From: Centrapalus pauciflorus
Taxonomy: Eukaryota > Streptophyta > Magnoliopsida > Asterales > Asteraceae
NCBI GenBank assembly: GCA_020465985.1
Contig: JAANYP010000760.1
Location: 248,001-312,000, forward strand
DNA: 64,000 nucleotides
Reading direction: 5' to 3'
How positions within the stretch are numbered: position 1 is the stretch's first letter; each line of letters opens with the position of its first letter. The translations under genes and the position numbers were made by a program. Below the pieces are notes generated by a model. The model had not been told where the DNA came from, searched no databases, and saw nothing but the letters and a program-made list of their open reading frames with translations. Below are positions 47,881 to 61,339 of this stretch, in pieces.

Positions 47881-49711
47881 CTTGGAACCAAAAACAAATT
47901 TAAATAGATATTAATCTTAACAACATTATTATAATATTGATTAGGTATATATATATTTTTTATTTATTGTATCCATCTTAAAACTAATGTAACTTTCTTG
48001 TTTTCTTAATACAAGTATATATTCATTATAGACGAGAAATTTATTTGAACAACAATTTCATAAAATTGAAAGGCTCTAGTAAGAAGCTATAAACCAGGCA
48101 ACGAATGCAATACAAACAACAAAAATGACAAGGCGTCAATACAACATAACCAATTACCTAATATAATTTTAATTCACTTTTAGGCATTACTAATCACTAC
48201 CAAATTTATGTTTGATTTTGTTTTAGATGATTATTATTTGACTTTATGAAAACATTATAATTTATTATCTAATTATAAAGTCAAATGTTGTAATTTGTCA
48301 AAACTAAAATGAATTCAATATTTAAATTTATACATTAGTTGCTAATAAGATAGTCAAGATGCACTTAAACCAAATAAATAACTTGGCAAATTACAAATAA
48401 AAATAACACACTTAAGTACGACATCAACATTTGAAAATTATTCGAAGCCAAACTAGTTTAATACCCAAAATATAAATTGACTTTATGTACTTATATAAAT
48501 CTACAAATTATAAATGATAGAAATTGACCTCATGTACAATATATCTTCAAGTGAATTTTTTTTACCGATATGATTTATCATAGAAAGTGAAAACACAACA
48601 AAACCACACGATACTCACGTTTGAGTCTTTCGTATCGTTTTAGTAAATTGACAGTTTTACCCTTACCGGGGGGTGGGGGGTGTGTATACTTTTGATAACA
48701 AGGGAATAATTGATGGTATGAGGGAGACCTTAACGGTCTTATAATACTATAAACATGCCTGAGAATCTTGGGGAAAAGTACTTTCCATAACAAGTTGATA
48801 AAGACAGTCACCCACCGTGGGGCTTTGGGGCAAGAGAAGGAATCAAGAAACTCTTCTTTTTAGAAATATTAAAGTTAAAGAAAACAAAAAAGACAAGATT
48901 TGTGGATCAATTTTCCACCTTTTTTCTCTAACAAGACTCACTACAAAATATCACAGAAAACCATAAACACAACCCAACCCTACAATTAGAATTCTCCTAA
49001 ACTGCAAACTAATGCGATGATAACTTGTAACTTGTCCAACTGGCAGGAATCGACCGTTGTAAGAAAAACATTGGTTATAAGTTAAAAAATGAGTAAATAC
49101 TATATAATAACTTATAATGTATGTAGTAAAAGTTGTATGTTACTCGACGATCATTTCAAAAGCAATAATGACTTGTACTACACTAATTGATTCGGCTGTT
49201 TCTATAGGGAAACATGAACTATTTCAAAGGAATAAGTGATGTTTCATGGGTAAAAATGTCAAAATCATAATATATTGTAATGTATGACTTGTAACACATG
49301 CAGTCAAATGTCTAGCTCTAAAGAAAGGTGTAAAATCTGGAGCAGAGATGCTACAGTGACATTTAGGTATGTGGTCCAAAATTATATAACTCTAGATTTG
49401 ACTGTTTTACATTAAAAACAAAATTCATTTAGAAAAAAACAACATGATATGGATATGTCACAAATAAGAAACTATCTGGGGTTTGATAATTTAACGAATA
49501 TATTAATAATCTTTATGGGTTAGTATGTTCATCAATGGATCATTAAGAAATTTTCTGACTAAAAAGGTCAAGCTTTGCTTTGACCTTGTTGTAGAGTTAA
49601 TATAGAACGATTATCCTACGTTGCTATAGATATCTTTGTGAGTAAAAAGCTCGTAGGAAACGTATATATCTATAGAAAATTAGGCAAAATCATATTTACT
49701 GTAATTTTGCC
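47881..49711. other. Intergenic, downstream of the EDR2-like gene
   Basis: AT-rich sequence, with a G-rich patch at about 48665-48685. It should include the 3' untranslated region of the EDR2-like gene in its last part. No other gene is recognised. Confidence 0.5.
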
Positions 49712-52700
49712 TCAACTTTCAAGAGGAACAGCAGACTCAAGGCTAACTCTATTTAGTCGAACGGTTCCAAGAATAAACTCGGGAAGTTCTTCTTGCTCCT
49801 TACCCTGCAATTTACAAAGGGAAGAGATGAGTTCCTAGTTTACAGATCACAAGTTTCGGATGCCAATTTTGATATTTCAATAGCTCATAATAAAGGGTAA
49901 TAAAGTAATTATGTTTAACAGAAAGTGACCGCCAGTAGATGTATGATGCAAATATTTTCCATTTAGTTTGCTAAAAACACCAATCGGACTATCATCTCCA
50001 TCATTAAAAGTAAAAAAATGACTAACGTTATTGATTTGTGTCCACAAGAATCCTCTGTATTGAAGGGTATTTTGGGTACTTGACAATAGCCAAACAGCTT
50101 CTTTAAACAATGTATCTAGTCGAACATTGCAATGAAGGAGCCACATTTAGAAAGGGTGAGATTATCTCTAATGAGGTGAAGAAAAGAAACAAACCTCTAT
50201 TAAGATGGCAAGATCAACAACGATGCTTGTTACATATCCCACAACGATACCAACAACACTTCTGGCAACGGATGAGGATCCAACATCCACATCAATCTGC
50301 ACAAGAAATTAACAAAATGTCGAAGCACGTAGATGTTTTGATGCCAAAAAAAAAAAAATTCAACTGCAGTCTACAAGTTTCTCATGTCACCATTAATAAA
50401 GTGTGTTCTAAACAAAAGGCAGTAAATTTTGATCCACAAGACTTTCTTGTTCTATATTACTAAGGGGTGTTTTCGACACTCAAATGATAGTTCTGTTAGG
50501 ATTTCCATTTGAATGGGCTTTAATGTATAAATTATTGTGTTTTATCTTTTAATTGACTTATTGGTAATTAAATAATAATGTTATATTATTGGGCTTTAAG
50601 GTTTGATGGTAATCTTAATTATCATCCTATATATAACGAGGGTCTCAATACCCCAAAGCAACCTAAGATCTCTAATCTCCATCTGTCATTGTTGATCACA
50701 CCGTTCGTTATCAGGATTCCGTATATAGAAGACATCAATGGATTTAGGTATTCTTTACTTTATGATTTATCTTAATGGTTTGACAATATGGTTGATTCTT
50801 TAGGTTTGTTTATTATTCAGGTACTTTATCAAGTCCTTGTAAATGTTGATCTTTTACCTCCAAAAAGTTGTCTTGTCTTAGATAATTGGATGTTACAGCT
50901 TTCCCCAATAAACAAGCTTTTGTTCCGACCGCACGCTTGACCATCCAATATCCCTGTTGAGATATTAATTGCTCAATATTGTAAATACCAAATACTAACA
51001 GGAATCAAAATATTAGACACAAGAAAACAGTACCTCCACAATGCTTGGAATCAGTTTGAATCTTGAATCACGGAAATCGTCGGTTCCGTCGATGAATCTT
51101 CCCAGCAACGAGTTCTTGATCACTGGCCTATCCGCAGCAAAGTAGAAAACTAAGCTGTAGTTTGGTTTAGAAGGCACCTGAATGGCAGATCCAGGAATTC
51201 TGATTAGGATATGCACTACCATAACAAAATCCTTTTAGGGGATGTATTAAAATAAAACATCTGTATTTTATTATTATTTTTACTATATTTGTATTAGATA
51301 TGCCCAAAACATGCATTAATAACTAGTCCTAAAACACTGACAAAAAGAATGCTCATATAAGTGTTGGGTCGAAAAGTCACTTAAAAATTGTCATCTTTCG
51401 TGGGACATCCCTAAATAGAAATTGTTGCATTTTCATAAGACGGACCGATGGAGGGGGTCATGTGATATGTTTATGCATCCATTAAAGTACGATGCATACC
51501 TGCAGGTTCAAGACCAGAACAAATTGAAGTTTTTTCCCAGCACTTGACTGTAACAAGAGAATGAAAAATGGTCTAATCATAAACAGATATGGAAAATTAT
51601 ATAATAGTGAAAAGATACATACATGATATATAAGTATTAACAACATACTTTTCATGTCGACGAATTTTCCAACAAAACATAGAATGAGGAAAACACTCTA
51701 CTTCGCAAGACAAGCAAATTTGGAAATATTTGGACATGTAAGTGAAAATAAAAACAACTACAACTTCAGAATCAATCGTTTGTAGTTTCTTTTCAAACTT
51801 TTTTCAGTTTTGCAAAGGATAAAAAAGTTAATCTGATCTTTAATGGCACAAAAACTGTGTGCACTGTCAATGTTACAGAAAAGGTTAAATGATGGGTTCA
51901 TATCAATTAGATTTGCGTGATATTCATTATAATCAGTTGCAACATAAGCTCGATAGTGTCAGATGACTCAGATCCAGGACTTTTAACTCGGGTATGCATT
52001 ACCATAACAAGTATTTTTGGAGATGCAAACAATCTTATTTGTTATGCTAAAAAAGTATTTCAGGCAATGCATGTGTATGCCCTGGCTTCCATGTAGACAT
52101 GCATTCATACGTACAAAACATTCATTATTTTTGATGATAAGTGGAAAGATTAAATGCAATAAATTTCGACTACCTGCACAAGGCATCTGGGATGCAAAGC
52201 CACCTTACTTACAGGATTCTCTACTCTGAACCAGTCAACTGCTATAAGTTTCAAAAGGGGAATCCCTCCAGGTACCTGAAAGTATTAGGTAAATTATGCT
52301 AAACATCACAAAAACCTGTCTAGTATATGACAATTGAGCACTCTTGAACAATAATGTCTTCTGTAAAAACTTGAAGTTCAGTATATTCCACATTAGTTTT
52401 TATCTTCTAGTTCTACAAGATGGATGATTGCAAACTTCGTGTGTTTTTTACTAATTTAAGTTTTGGTGGTGTCATGGAGCAGCGCAAACATGAGAAACAA
52501 ATGTGGAAAAACATGTCAATCTTCATGGGATCATAAGTTGCAAACAAAAGCAATTACAGGGCCCAATATTAAGTGACAGAAAGCTCACAATGACACATGC
52601 ATTAGGGCAAACTATGCTACTTTGGCCAAAATTCGGACCCAAAATTCAGTGTTTAAGGTTTTGTTATTTATTTATTTATTTGTCAATTTTTGCTTATGAA

Positions 52701-54386
52701 TTCCATATAAGAGGCAACACAAGATCTATTACAAGTGTTTTGTTGATTATTCAGTCTAGGAGATACTTCATTTTCAGTTATTTAATTTTCCAACCCTCAA
52801 GCTCGTATAGTCGTATTGTACAATATATATTATAAGGTATTGCTTCAATAAAAGGAACAATTTCAGCCTTGAACCGTTACAAGCATGTATACCAAGTTCG
52901 TTATTTTCTACGACGACATGGTTACTTTGATGGTCTACTTGCTCTTAGTCTCCCTTTGAATGAAAAGTAGTGCATTCAGTTAATGAGAAAATTACATATC
53001 CCTAGCTTTAATGTACTGACTATTTGATTTGGTTCTTCAGTTTGCAATAATCACTTTCAAATTGAACATCCAACACCCACTTATATAACTAAGCTGAATT
53101 ACATAATAACTCACCTTAGCTCTATCTTTTAGGTATGTCTTTCCTCTTATCATAAATCCTCTTCCGCTTGGAGATGTCCAACAATTAGTATCAGTCTCAC
53201 TCTTCCCTTCACACATTGAACCAGGAAAGTGGCTAGGATCAAGAAAGATTGGAGACGCAAGTGGATCCAACTCATCATTTGCATTAGGATCTGATCAGAT
53301 GAGAAAAAAAGATTCAAATTAATCACTTCCAATCGAAACTATACATTACGAGAACGTACTCAATGCTCTCAAAAACACCACCATGGAGCAGAAAATTGTG
53401 AGCTTGTATTCATTAAAATACACAAAAACTAAAAGTGGGCACCTGGGTTCCTCTTTAGATCCAAGCAGGAAATTGTCCGCAGCTTCATACTTTGGCCCTG
53501 GAAAGTTAGAGTAGAATTACAACAAATCATTCATTTGAAACTAGGTATACAAAACTATGCACTGATGAGAAGTATATTAAACCGGGCTAACAGCAAGAAA
53601 ATGCAGCATCCATTCACCATTTTACCTACACGTGCAAGACACTAATAATCATTTTATGTAACAAACTTACCAATTTATGCAACAGACTTGCATGTTATCA
53701 AAGTTACATTATACATTAATGGGTAAAGATGGTAAGTTTGTTGCATTAGATGGTTACAAAAAAGAGTATTGCATATTTTGGTAAAATAGTGAAAGTGATT
53801 TTATTGCAGGTAGCATTATTCAATCAGTTATAATCATGCAGCACAAAAATACTAGCTGATGAAAGTTGCCGGATAATTCATAAAGGAGGCAGAAAACCTT
53901 GTTGTCATGTTCTGCATCATCAAAATCACTATCATCGTCAGATGATGATGATGATGATGAATAAGCAGAAATTGCATCATAAAACTGATCAGCAACTTCA
54001 TCATCTTCCTCAAATTCATTAATGGATGGAGAAACTTCCTTGTGCACATCTGTGGTGGAAGATTCTAGCTTAGACTTTGCGTTTGGTGCAAACTTTGTGC
54101 TAATGTATGACTTTAGACCTGAAATTACATTATTAAAACAAGACTGTTAGAAACCCAATATATTTTATTGCAAACTGATGATGAGAATCAAAATACGAAA
54201 ATAGATTGCTTTTATGACACCGTTGTCTCTCCGAAAAATACTTTACTTAGCTTTCTGCTAATCCTAATTTATGAAGTTTGTTGATTACACATATAATATT
54301 GGCCCACCCTCCCTTTTGATATGCAATCCTAAAGCTTGCATCCTTAAGGCAGTGTCCTCCCAAAATCTTTTTCTGGCCATGTCTGC

Positions 54387-54448
<62 letters not shown>

Positions 54449-57400
54449 GCTGCCTTTAATATGACAATCCTTTCTGGGTAACATGACACCATTGTTATGC
54501 GACAGTCTTTTTTTATCCAATAAAATGCTAGAATTAAGGGAAAGAGACCAAGAGTTGCATCAAAAGGAAAAAGCTAAAGTTAAGAGAAAAAGGAGAGTGC
54601 TTTAGATATATCTAGAGACATCAGCAAGGACATGATCTATTGTTTATCCAATAAATAGCATGAACAGTCCTAGAATATTTCAAAAGTGACATGCCTCTTC
54701 ACCTCTCATTGAGTCATATCATCTGTCGTTGCCATTGCCTGACATACATCCCCTTGCATGTCACTTTTAAAATATTCTAGAATTGTTCATGCTATTTATT
54801 GGATAAACAAGAGATCATATCCTTGCTGATGTCTCTAGGCTAGGAAAGGACCAAGGCACTTAATGACTTAATCACTCTGGAGGGCTTAAAGCAGTCCAAT
54901 GGCACTGAAGATACTTGGACTTGAAACAAAAGCACAATTTGGTTGTGAATTGGTATCTATGATGACACTTAATTTTGAAGGCTTATTGCATCAATTGAAA
55001 GCCCAGTTGGTTGCAAAGGGCTGTTCTAAAGCTTATGGCATACAACCGAAGATGGTTTGGCCCAACTATTAGGCCCAAAATCCTTTATTTAGGACTTTCA
55101 GGTTTTTGGTTTTATTCAAGAATTCTAGTTTTTGTTATGGGTAAATTGCATGAAATCAGTTAGTGCTATCAATTACAAGGTAACTTGGGCAATTATCATC
55201 AGTTTTATTCGAATTTTAAAAATGAAAATTGCAAACAAATTCGTAAATTGCTTTTATATGTTTTGTCAGTCAATTTTCTAGGCATTAAATATATCTAAGT
55301 AATGTTTTAGAGATAAATATAATTGACATTTTACTTGATAGACAAGTATTATTTTTATAGACAAGGATTTAGTAGGAAGGGGATCATGGTAGGATAGATA
55401 AATAAGATTGTTTAATTTGATAGAATAAATTTTGATTATTAAAATTGGAAATCACTAAAGGGTTGACAGATCTCTTGAAATAGCATTCCAGATTGTTCTT
55501 TTTATTTTGTGTTTTTGTTTCGTGGAAGTGTTTAGGTCCCAACACAATTTTTTCAAAATTTTTAGACCTAGCAGTATTCTTGAAATTAGTCATTTCTGTC
55601 ACATCTAAAGCAGAAAATTTCAGTATTCTAGGCATAATTTCGAAATTCTGGCCCAAACCGTAAAATATAGTTGCATCCTACATAAAATGCCCACTGTATG
55701 CCTAGACATGTATTCTAAATAACATATATTTTCCATAAAACTTGTGTTTATCTTTCATTTAATATACACATCTAAAGTACTTCCATCTGCATTAAATAAT
55801 ATAATAATGATTTACTTGTTTTACATTTTATATATATCATAGGTTTCATCCATGTGTAATGCATAGAGAAAGATTATCAGCATAAGAAATAAGTCAATAA
55901 CAAGTACTAACCTGATACTTGGTTCAACAAGGCATAGGGAATAGTCTTTTCAAACTTCAAGGATTGATTATTCTTCCATTTAGACCAGACTTTAGAATGT
56001 ACCTCTAACATATGTGTCACGAGACACTTACTACAACTTGTCTGCACAAGTGTACTTAAGTTCCTTATCTCCCAAGTTGACGCTGATGCAAAATTTAGAA
56101 TAACTATAAGAAACCAATTCAGTAGTAGTTCTTTCAAAAAGGTATATAATACTAAGGGGGCAAGAACAAAGAAATATGAACTGAACAAACATAAAAAGAA
56201 AAAAAAGCCTTTTTGGTCATTTATCATTTTCAGTTAGTAGGTGAAACACAAAAAGGTAAGCTTCTTACGGTTAACTTTTGTCCGCCGATATCCTGATCTT
56301 GGAGGTCGCTTCTTATGTACTGCAGGAAACTGCAAGATTGCTGCATCATAAGTTCAAAATTTGGTAATCAGACAATGTGATCTTATAGGTCATTGTACAT
56401 TTAACTATTGCATATATGTTCTTAGCAAGGAGTTACCACTGCAAGATTTGAAAGTTTACCATAAACCCTTAAAAGTAGTAAACTAAAACAAATCTGAAAG
56501 AAAATTTACTTACTGTATGTTCCTTCTTGATCACGAAACCATTGCCTAGAGAATATGAAATCACGCTTACATTTCCACCTACAAATATAACACATATGCT
56601 CAAGAAAAAGTAGGATAAAAGCATGGCTGTATTGTTACAAATCAATTAAACTCAACTAGTTTGATGTACCTAGTTAAATATCTAGGATCGTAAGTCCCAT
56701 AAACGACATCAGAATGTCCACTTATAGAATCTACTAGCTCTAAACCACTAGTCAATACGTCCCACCTGCAAATATAAAAGTCCGGATACAAATATATTGT
56801 ATAACCATAACTTGCAGAAGATGAATTGATCAGAGTCAGCGTACTCATATCTCTGCCGTTGATCAAGGCTCAATATCACCTCAAACACGGAATCTGGACT
56901 CAGTTCCATAACACTAACAGCCTTCACAAGGACACCTTTACCGCCCTGAAAACACTCACTGAAAAGATTCAGTAAGGTAAACACATGCACACGTATGATC
57001 TTAAAAGAAAATGCAAGCACCTTATAATCAGACACGTCTTCAAAGATTCTGACACCTGAAATCCAACATATGGTCAAATAATATTGCATATCAGAAATTT
57101 TAGTACATCTCATTTTGAAGAATTTGCAGTTTACCATTTAATGTGCGGATACATTTCCACTCATGTTCTTCAACGACATCAGCAGCATCACCTTCACAGA
57201 AATCAAGATTCCTACGGCTTACACTTAAGCTTAATGATCTACGGACAAGCGACTCACCTACAGATGAGAGCACAAGGTTACTATTTTATAGTAAAAGAAA
57301 AGGCAATTAGGGTAGCATATCCAGTAGCTTTTGATGGATACTTGGATTTTTGAACATTTAGACAAGGGTTATGTATCTAATCTAGTTCAAGAAAATTGTA

Positions 57401-60073
57401 TATCATAGAAGAGTGCAAAAGAGGATGTCGAATCTTTATCTACTGTGGTGTCTAAATATCATGCAAGGTATAATACTAATACCACCTTACCATGTTTCAT
57501 ACTTATCAGCCTCTTTAGACCGCTAGCATATCGCTTTACCCTATGGCGATGGCCCTGTCGTTCAAGATCAATCCTTCCAAAAATAAATAGTATAGTGAGA
57601 CAAGAAATGATTTATCAAAAAAAATACTGAAAAGTGCATCTTCATGCATGATCAAATAACATACTCGTCCTCCTTGCTTAATTTCTTTCTGTTATTGGAA
57701 CTTTGAGAAAGCTCGTACTCGGCCTGTTAATGACGATTAACAAAAAATGTGGATATAAAACATAAGATATGACCGTCTAATTAGTAAATAACTTGTGCAA
57801 TAAATTTTACCTGTTTCTTTGCTTGTTCTAATGCTTCCATCCATTTTCGGGTTTCTCCAGCTGTAGCACAAGCAATCTTGCAACATGTAATAATATCTCT
57901 TTAACAATGGAAACATGTTCCAACACAAATGAATCAAACAAATGGCATGGAAAATGATCATTAAACATTGATATTCTTGGGTCACACATTGTGTAAGAAA
58001 ATCTATGATATTACTTACTTCTCCCTTCTCATCTAATTTATTTGAGAATTTTAGAACATAAAGATCCTGAAAATATGACAATTCAAGCAGACAACTCAGC
58101 TTTAATTAAATAATAAACAATACAGATCAAGACATGATAAAATTACATTAATGAGACTAAAGAAATTAAATGGGAGGTGATTTGTACACAACAAATTTTT
58201 TCCACACACAACAATTTCATTATAAAATGACAATCATGCCCTTAAAGATAACTTTTGAGTACTTCCATGATAAAAAAGTTAGTAAGGGTAATACAGTCCT
58301 TTTAAGTGTAATTGTTGTGTATGGCAGAATGTTGTTGTGTACAAATCGCTTCCCAAATTAAATACACATTTTCATTTTGTGGGCCCTGTTTTTATGATCC
58401 GGGAGTGATGAAAATGATTGCATTATTCATACAATGGAAATGGTGGTATAAACAAATGAGATCATGTCATTAACACATGCACAAGTAGACAAAAAAAAAC
58501 ATAGGAAGGACATGGTTCGGGGGACTTACACCATCATTGACCTTCCGAAGTCCTAAATCCTCCAGCACAAGTGTGTGGCCAACAACACCCCTCCTTATTG
58601 GTTTCTGTATCAAATGCTCTAATAAATATTAGTATGAAACTAAAAAAATTTAATTAAATGTAACACTGTTATGGCTTTATATACAAACACTTGATATGTC
58701 AAAGGGAAACTTAAAGACATCAAATAAATATAAATCTGATAACTGTCAGTTGGGATTGAAATTATATACAAGTTGTTAAGAACTGCTGTAAGATCAATAC
58801 AGAATTCTCCATGTTTAGGATGAAACTGAAGTATCTTATGAAACCATATAAAAAAGTTGGTTTCAACTTTCAAACCATATAAAAAAAAAATACTATGCCA
58901 TGGTAATTAGGTATCATAAACACTAATGACTAAACACCTTTTAGCTCAATCTTATTTGATCGAACGAGACGAGGTTTTGTCAATCTCGATCTCAGGCCCA
59001 TGCCCAAAACTTGAGCTTCAAAAATTTAACAAGCCAAGCTCGAGCTTTATATGGTTCGGCTCAAGTTTTTATTGAGCTTTTCAAGCCTTCTATATATATA
59101 CATATTGAGTCGAGCTTTTTGAGTAATTTGAGTATGGAGCCTTATATATTATACATGTCGAGTCAAGCTTTTCAAAGGATTTAAGATTTTCGAGAATCCA
59201 AAGCTGAGATTTTGTGGATTTCGAGCTCGAGCTATATACCAAAAAAAACTAACTCAAAAATGAGTTATAGACATATTCGAGCTTTTCGAGCCTAATTCAA
59301 GTATTATTAGAGCCGAGTTTGAGCCTACATTTGGGAAGCTCCCCGAGCTATCGAGCCTAATACCCTAAGAGACTCCAAGCTCAGTCAAGCTCAAGCTTGG
59401 CTTGACTTGTTTGCAGCCCTAACTCACAACTCCACTTAATTCTTGGACATTCACATAAAACAGCCCCTGTTTGCTGCACCTCATATGTAACCCATCTTCA
59501 AATGTTTGCCCACACAAAACAAAAATTATAGTCAAAAGACTAAAACACTAGTACTAGAAGAACAAAACATTTACGATAAGGCCGACCTACATCCATGTGC
59601 ACACCCTCAAATTAACTTTTAATAGCCTAAAAGTAATATATTAATGATGATGGTGAATACCAGGTTACAAAACCTGAGTCTGCATATACATATATGGTAA
59701 AGAATAGACCACGAAATCAATAATGCGACAAGAATGCAAACATGTTGTTTTCGAAATTCGAACCCTTTTATTAGCAATTGCAAAAATGTGTGTGTGTGTA
59801 GTGCGTGTATGAAAATGAAATGTAAGCATATGAATAAAAATTTGAATTGAAACATACAGTGCCGGGGTGTTGATGAGGATCACGCTTATACATCATAACG
59901 TATTTTCCCTTAATATGTAGATACCGGCGATGACAGGATTCGCGTTTTATGGATTTGGTGCCTAGATGATAAACCCAACCGGCGTGTTCAAACGTCGGCC
60001 GACCAACAACCTTTTCCTCCGGTCCACTATCTCCTCCGCTTTCCGACGATCCACCTCCTTCACCCGTCACCAT
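49712..60073 (-). CDS. EDR2: EDR2-like PH-START-DUF1336 protein, 744 aa, 22 exons
   Basis: Exons: 60073-59858, 58604-58530, 58066-58019, 57876-57811, 57723-57665, 57573-57503, 57257-57135, 57055-57021, 56945-56845, 56765-56670, 56578-56514, 56340-56269, 56082-55912, 54118-53898, 53497-53443, 53290-53115, 52275-52174, 51547-51500, 51177-51034, 50953-50858, 50296-50195, 49804-49712. All introns are GT/AG, phases agree and the total is 2235 nt. Domains: PH, residues about 28-135 (GWVYHLGTKSIKRESCHRRY...WMEALEQAKKQ); START lipid-binding, about 185-399 (HEWKCIRTLNGVRIFED, VVYGTYDPRYLTRW); an acidic/serine linker (about 440-473, with seven serines then DDDSDFDD); EDR2_C/DUF1336, about 520-740 (CWTSPSGRGFMIRGKTYLKD, ADRPVIKNSLLG, FRDSRFKLIPSIVEGYWMVK). 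Arabidopsis EDR2 binds phosphatidylinositol-4-phosphate at membranes and restrains powdery-mildew-induced cell death and ethylene-induced senescence. Length is close to EDR2 (about 720 aa). No damage is seen. It could equally be an EDR2-like paralogue. Confidence 0.95.
54389..54447. repeat. (TC)n microsatellite
   Basis: A near-pure TC run with one interruption. The open frames of alternating SL or RE residues here are translations of it. Confidence 0.95.
54612..54838. mobile_element. Intronic palindromic MITE, 227 bp
   Basis: CTAGAGACATCAGCAAGGA at the left end is inverted at the right end, and the arms continue as near-perfect complements (ATTTATTGGATAAACA, GTCACTTTTAAAATATTCTAG) for about 100 bp around a short loop. 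An RNA carrying it would form a long hairpin. No clear target duplication. Confidence 0.85.
58172..58354. mobile_element. Intronic Mutator-like MITE with 9-bp target duplication
   Basis: Ends GGGAGGTGATTTGTACACAA and, inverted, GGGAAGCGATTTGTACACAA; perfect 9-bp duplications AAATTAAAT (58163-58171, 58355-58363). 183 bp, within intron 2 of the EDR2-like gene. Non-coding. Confidence 0.92.
58935..59421. repeat. hAT-like repeat rich in GAGCTCGAGC in intron 1
   Basis: The right end, read inverted, is TAGGGCTGCAAACAAGTCAA, a common plant hAT-MITE terminus, and the body is full of CTCGAGC, AAGCTTGAG and GAGCTTTT motifs. The left end is not recognisable, so the copy is truncated or decayed. Confidence 0.5.
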
Positions 60074-60382
60074 CTTCGTTAACCCGGCGGAACAATCTAT
60101 CCCCCTTTTCTTCTCAGATCCTAGAATTCAAACAGAATAAGGAAAATGAAAATGGAGGACGTACGGTTTTTGTTGTTGACGAAATCGATCGACACCCATG
60201 GCAGATGGAAAAAACGTATGAAATTTCTTGGACCGTTGGAACTTGACAATGGCGGAGATTTTCTAAACGGGAAACATATGTGAACCGGGTTTCGCAAATG
60301 ATAAACTATAAAACCGGTTTACAATTGGCGAAAGTAGTAGGAATGAAGAAAAAACAAAAAATCAAATGAAAAAAATAATAAT
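60074..60382 (-). promoter_or_regulatory. 5' leader and proximal promoter of the EDR2-like gene
   Basis: Sequence directly upstream of the start codon, with purine/pyrimidine-rich patches. A foldback element begins about 310 bp upstream of the ATG, so little promoter space separates them. Confidence 0.5.
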
Positions 60383-61339
60383 CAGGGAAAATGACATCAA
60401 ATAGCTACGTACTTTTGAGTTTATTTACGGTGTATACTTTTTTGTGCACGTTTGGTAGTCAAACTTTTAAAAAAATTTCAATTAGGTAGCTGGGTGACAT
60501 GGAAACCGGCACCATCCGGTAATCATGCTTACGTGCACGATTTTTTCAATAAAACTGGCATCAAATAGTTATATACTTTTAAATTTGTATACATTTATGT
60601 TGTGTACTTCTTTTTTGTGCACATTTAGTAATCAAACTTTTAAAAATGTTTCAATAAAATAGTTGGGTTACCTGAAAATCGACATCAACCGGTTACTATG
60701 CTTATGTGGACATAGTTTTATAACTTGAAATTAAAAAAAAAAAACCTATGATGGTTTTTTTTTCCCATAAAACTATAAAAAGTTTCATAAACAAAACATG
60801 TGTCAAACTGATAAGATGCTTCTATTTTATAACAATATATTAGAGTATTAATTTTCAATTCCTAAACGTGATAAGTGATATATATCTAGTGGAATTGATA
60901 TGTTTTGAATTTGATACCGACCGTGTTTAGGATTTATTTATAGACGGAAAAACAAGTAACATCAAAAAAAATTTAATCTATGTCATAAAACATGTCTACG
61001 TAAATGTGGCAACTGGTTGTTATGGATTTTCAGTGAACTAACTAACTAATTAAAACATTTTTAAAAGTTTGACTACTAAATGTGCAGAAAAGAATAGTAC
61101 ACAATATAAATGTGTACAAATTTAACTTAAAAGTACATAGCTATTTCCTATTTGATGTCATTTTTCTTGAAAAACTCGTCCACGTAAGCAGTGTGATCGG
61201 TTGGTGCCGGTTTCTAGGTCACCCAACTACCTAATTGAAACATTTTCAAAAGTTTGACTACCAAATGTGCACAAAAAAGTACACTACATAATTGTGTACA
61301 AACTCAAAAGTACATAGCTATTTAACGTCGTTTTCCCTG
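60383..61339. mobile_element. Foldback element, copy 2 of the two-copy family
   Basis: Ends CAGGGAAAATGACATCAAAT and, inverted, CAGGGAAAACGACGTTAAAT; arms and internal tandem units match the element at 23928-24857 throughout, including TAGTCAAACTTTTAAAAA and GCTTACGTG. The clearer ends here (CAGGGAAAA) give the better family boundary. No exact target duplication was recognised. Confidence 0.85.

Larger units (their letters stand above)
54119..55911 (-). other. Longest intron of the EDR2-like gene, with inserts
   Basis: A 1.8-kb intron holding a (TC)n microsatellite (54389-54447), the MITE at 54612-54838 and AT-rich sequence. It separates the START exons from the acidic linker exon. Confidence 0.85.

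Noticed and set aside
50460..50840. Possible solo LTR in an EDR2-like intron (TGTTAGG... with TATATAA)
   Set aside because: No matching terminus or target duplication could be found; treated as ordinary intron.
52175..52213. A GTAAGT-like donor inside exon 17 of the EDR2-like gene
   Set aside because: Continuing to the donor at 52173 adds VSKVALHPRCLVQ, which matches the family, so the earlier GT is not used.
55384..55656. 90-codon minus-strand frame in the long EDR2-like intron
   Set aside because: AT-rich, no recognisable motif, and not spliced into the conserved protein.
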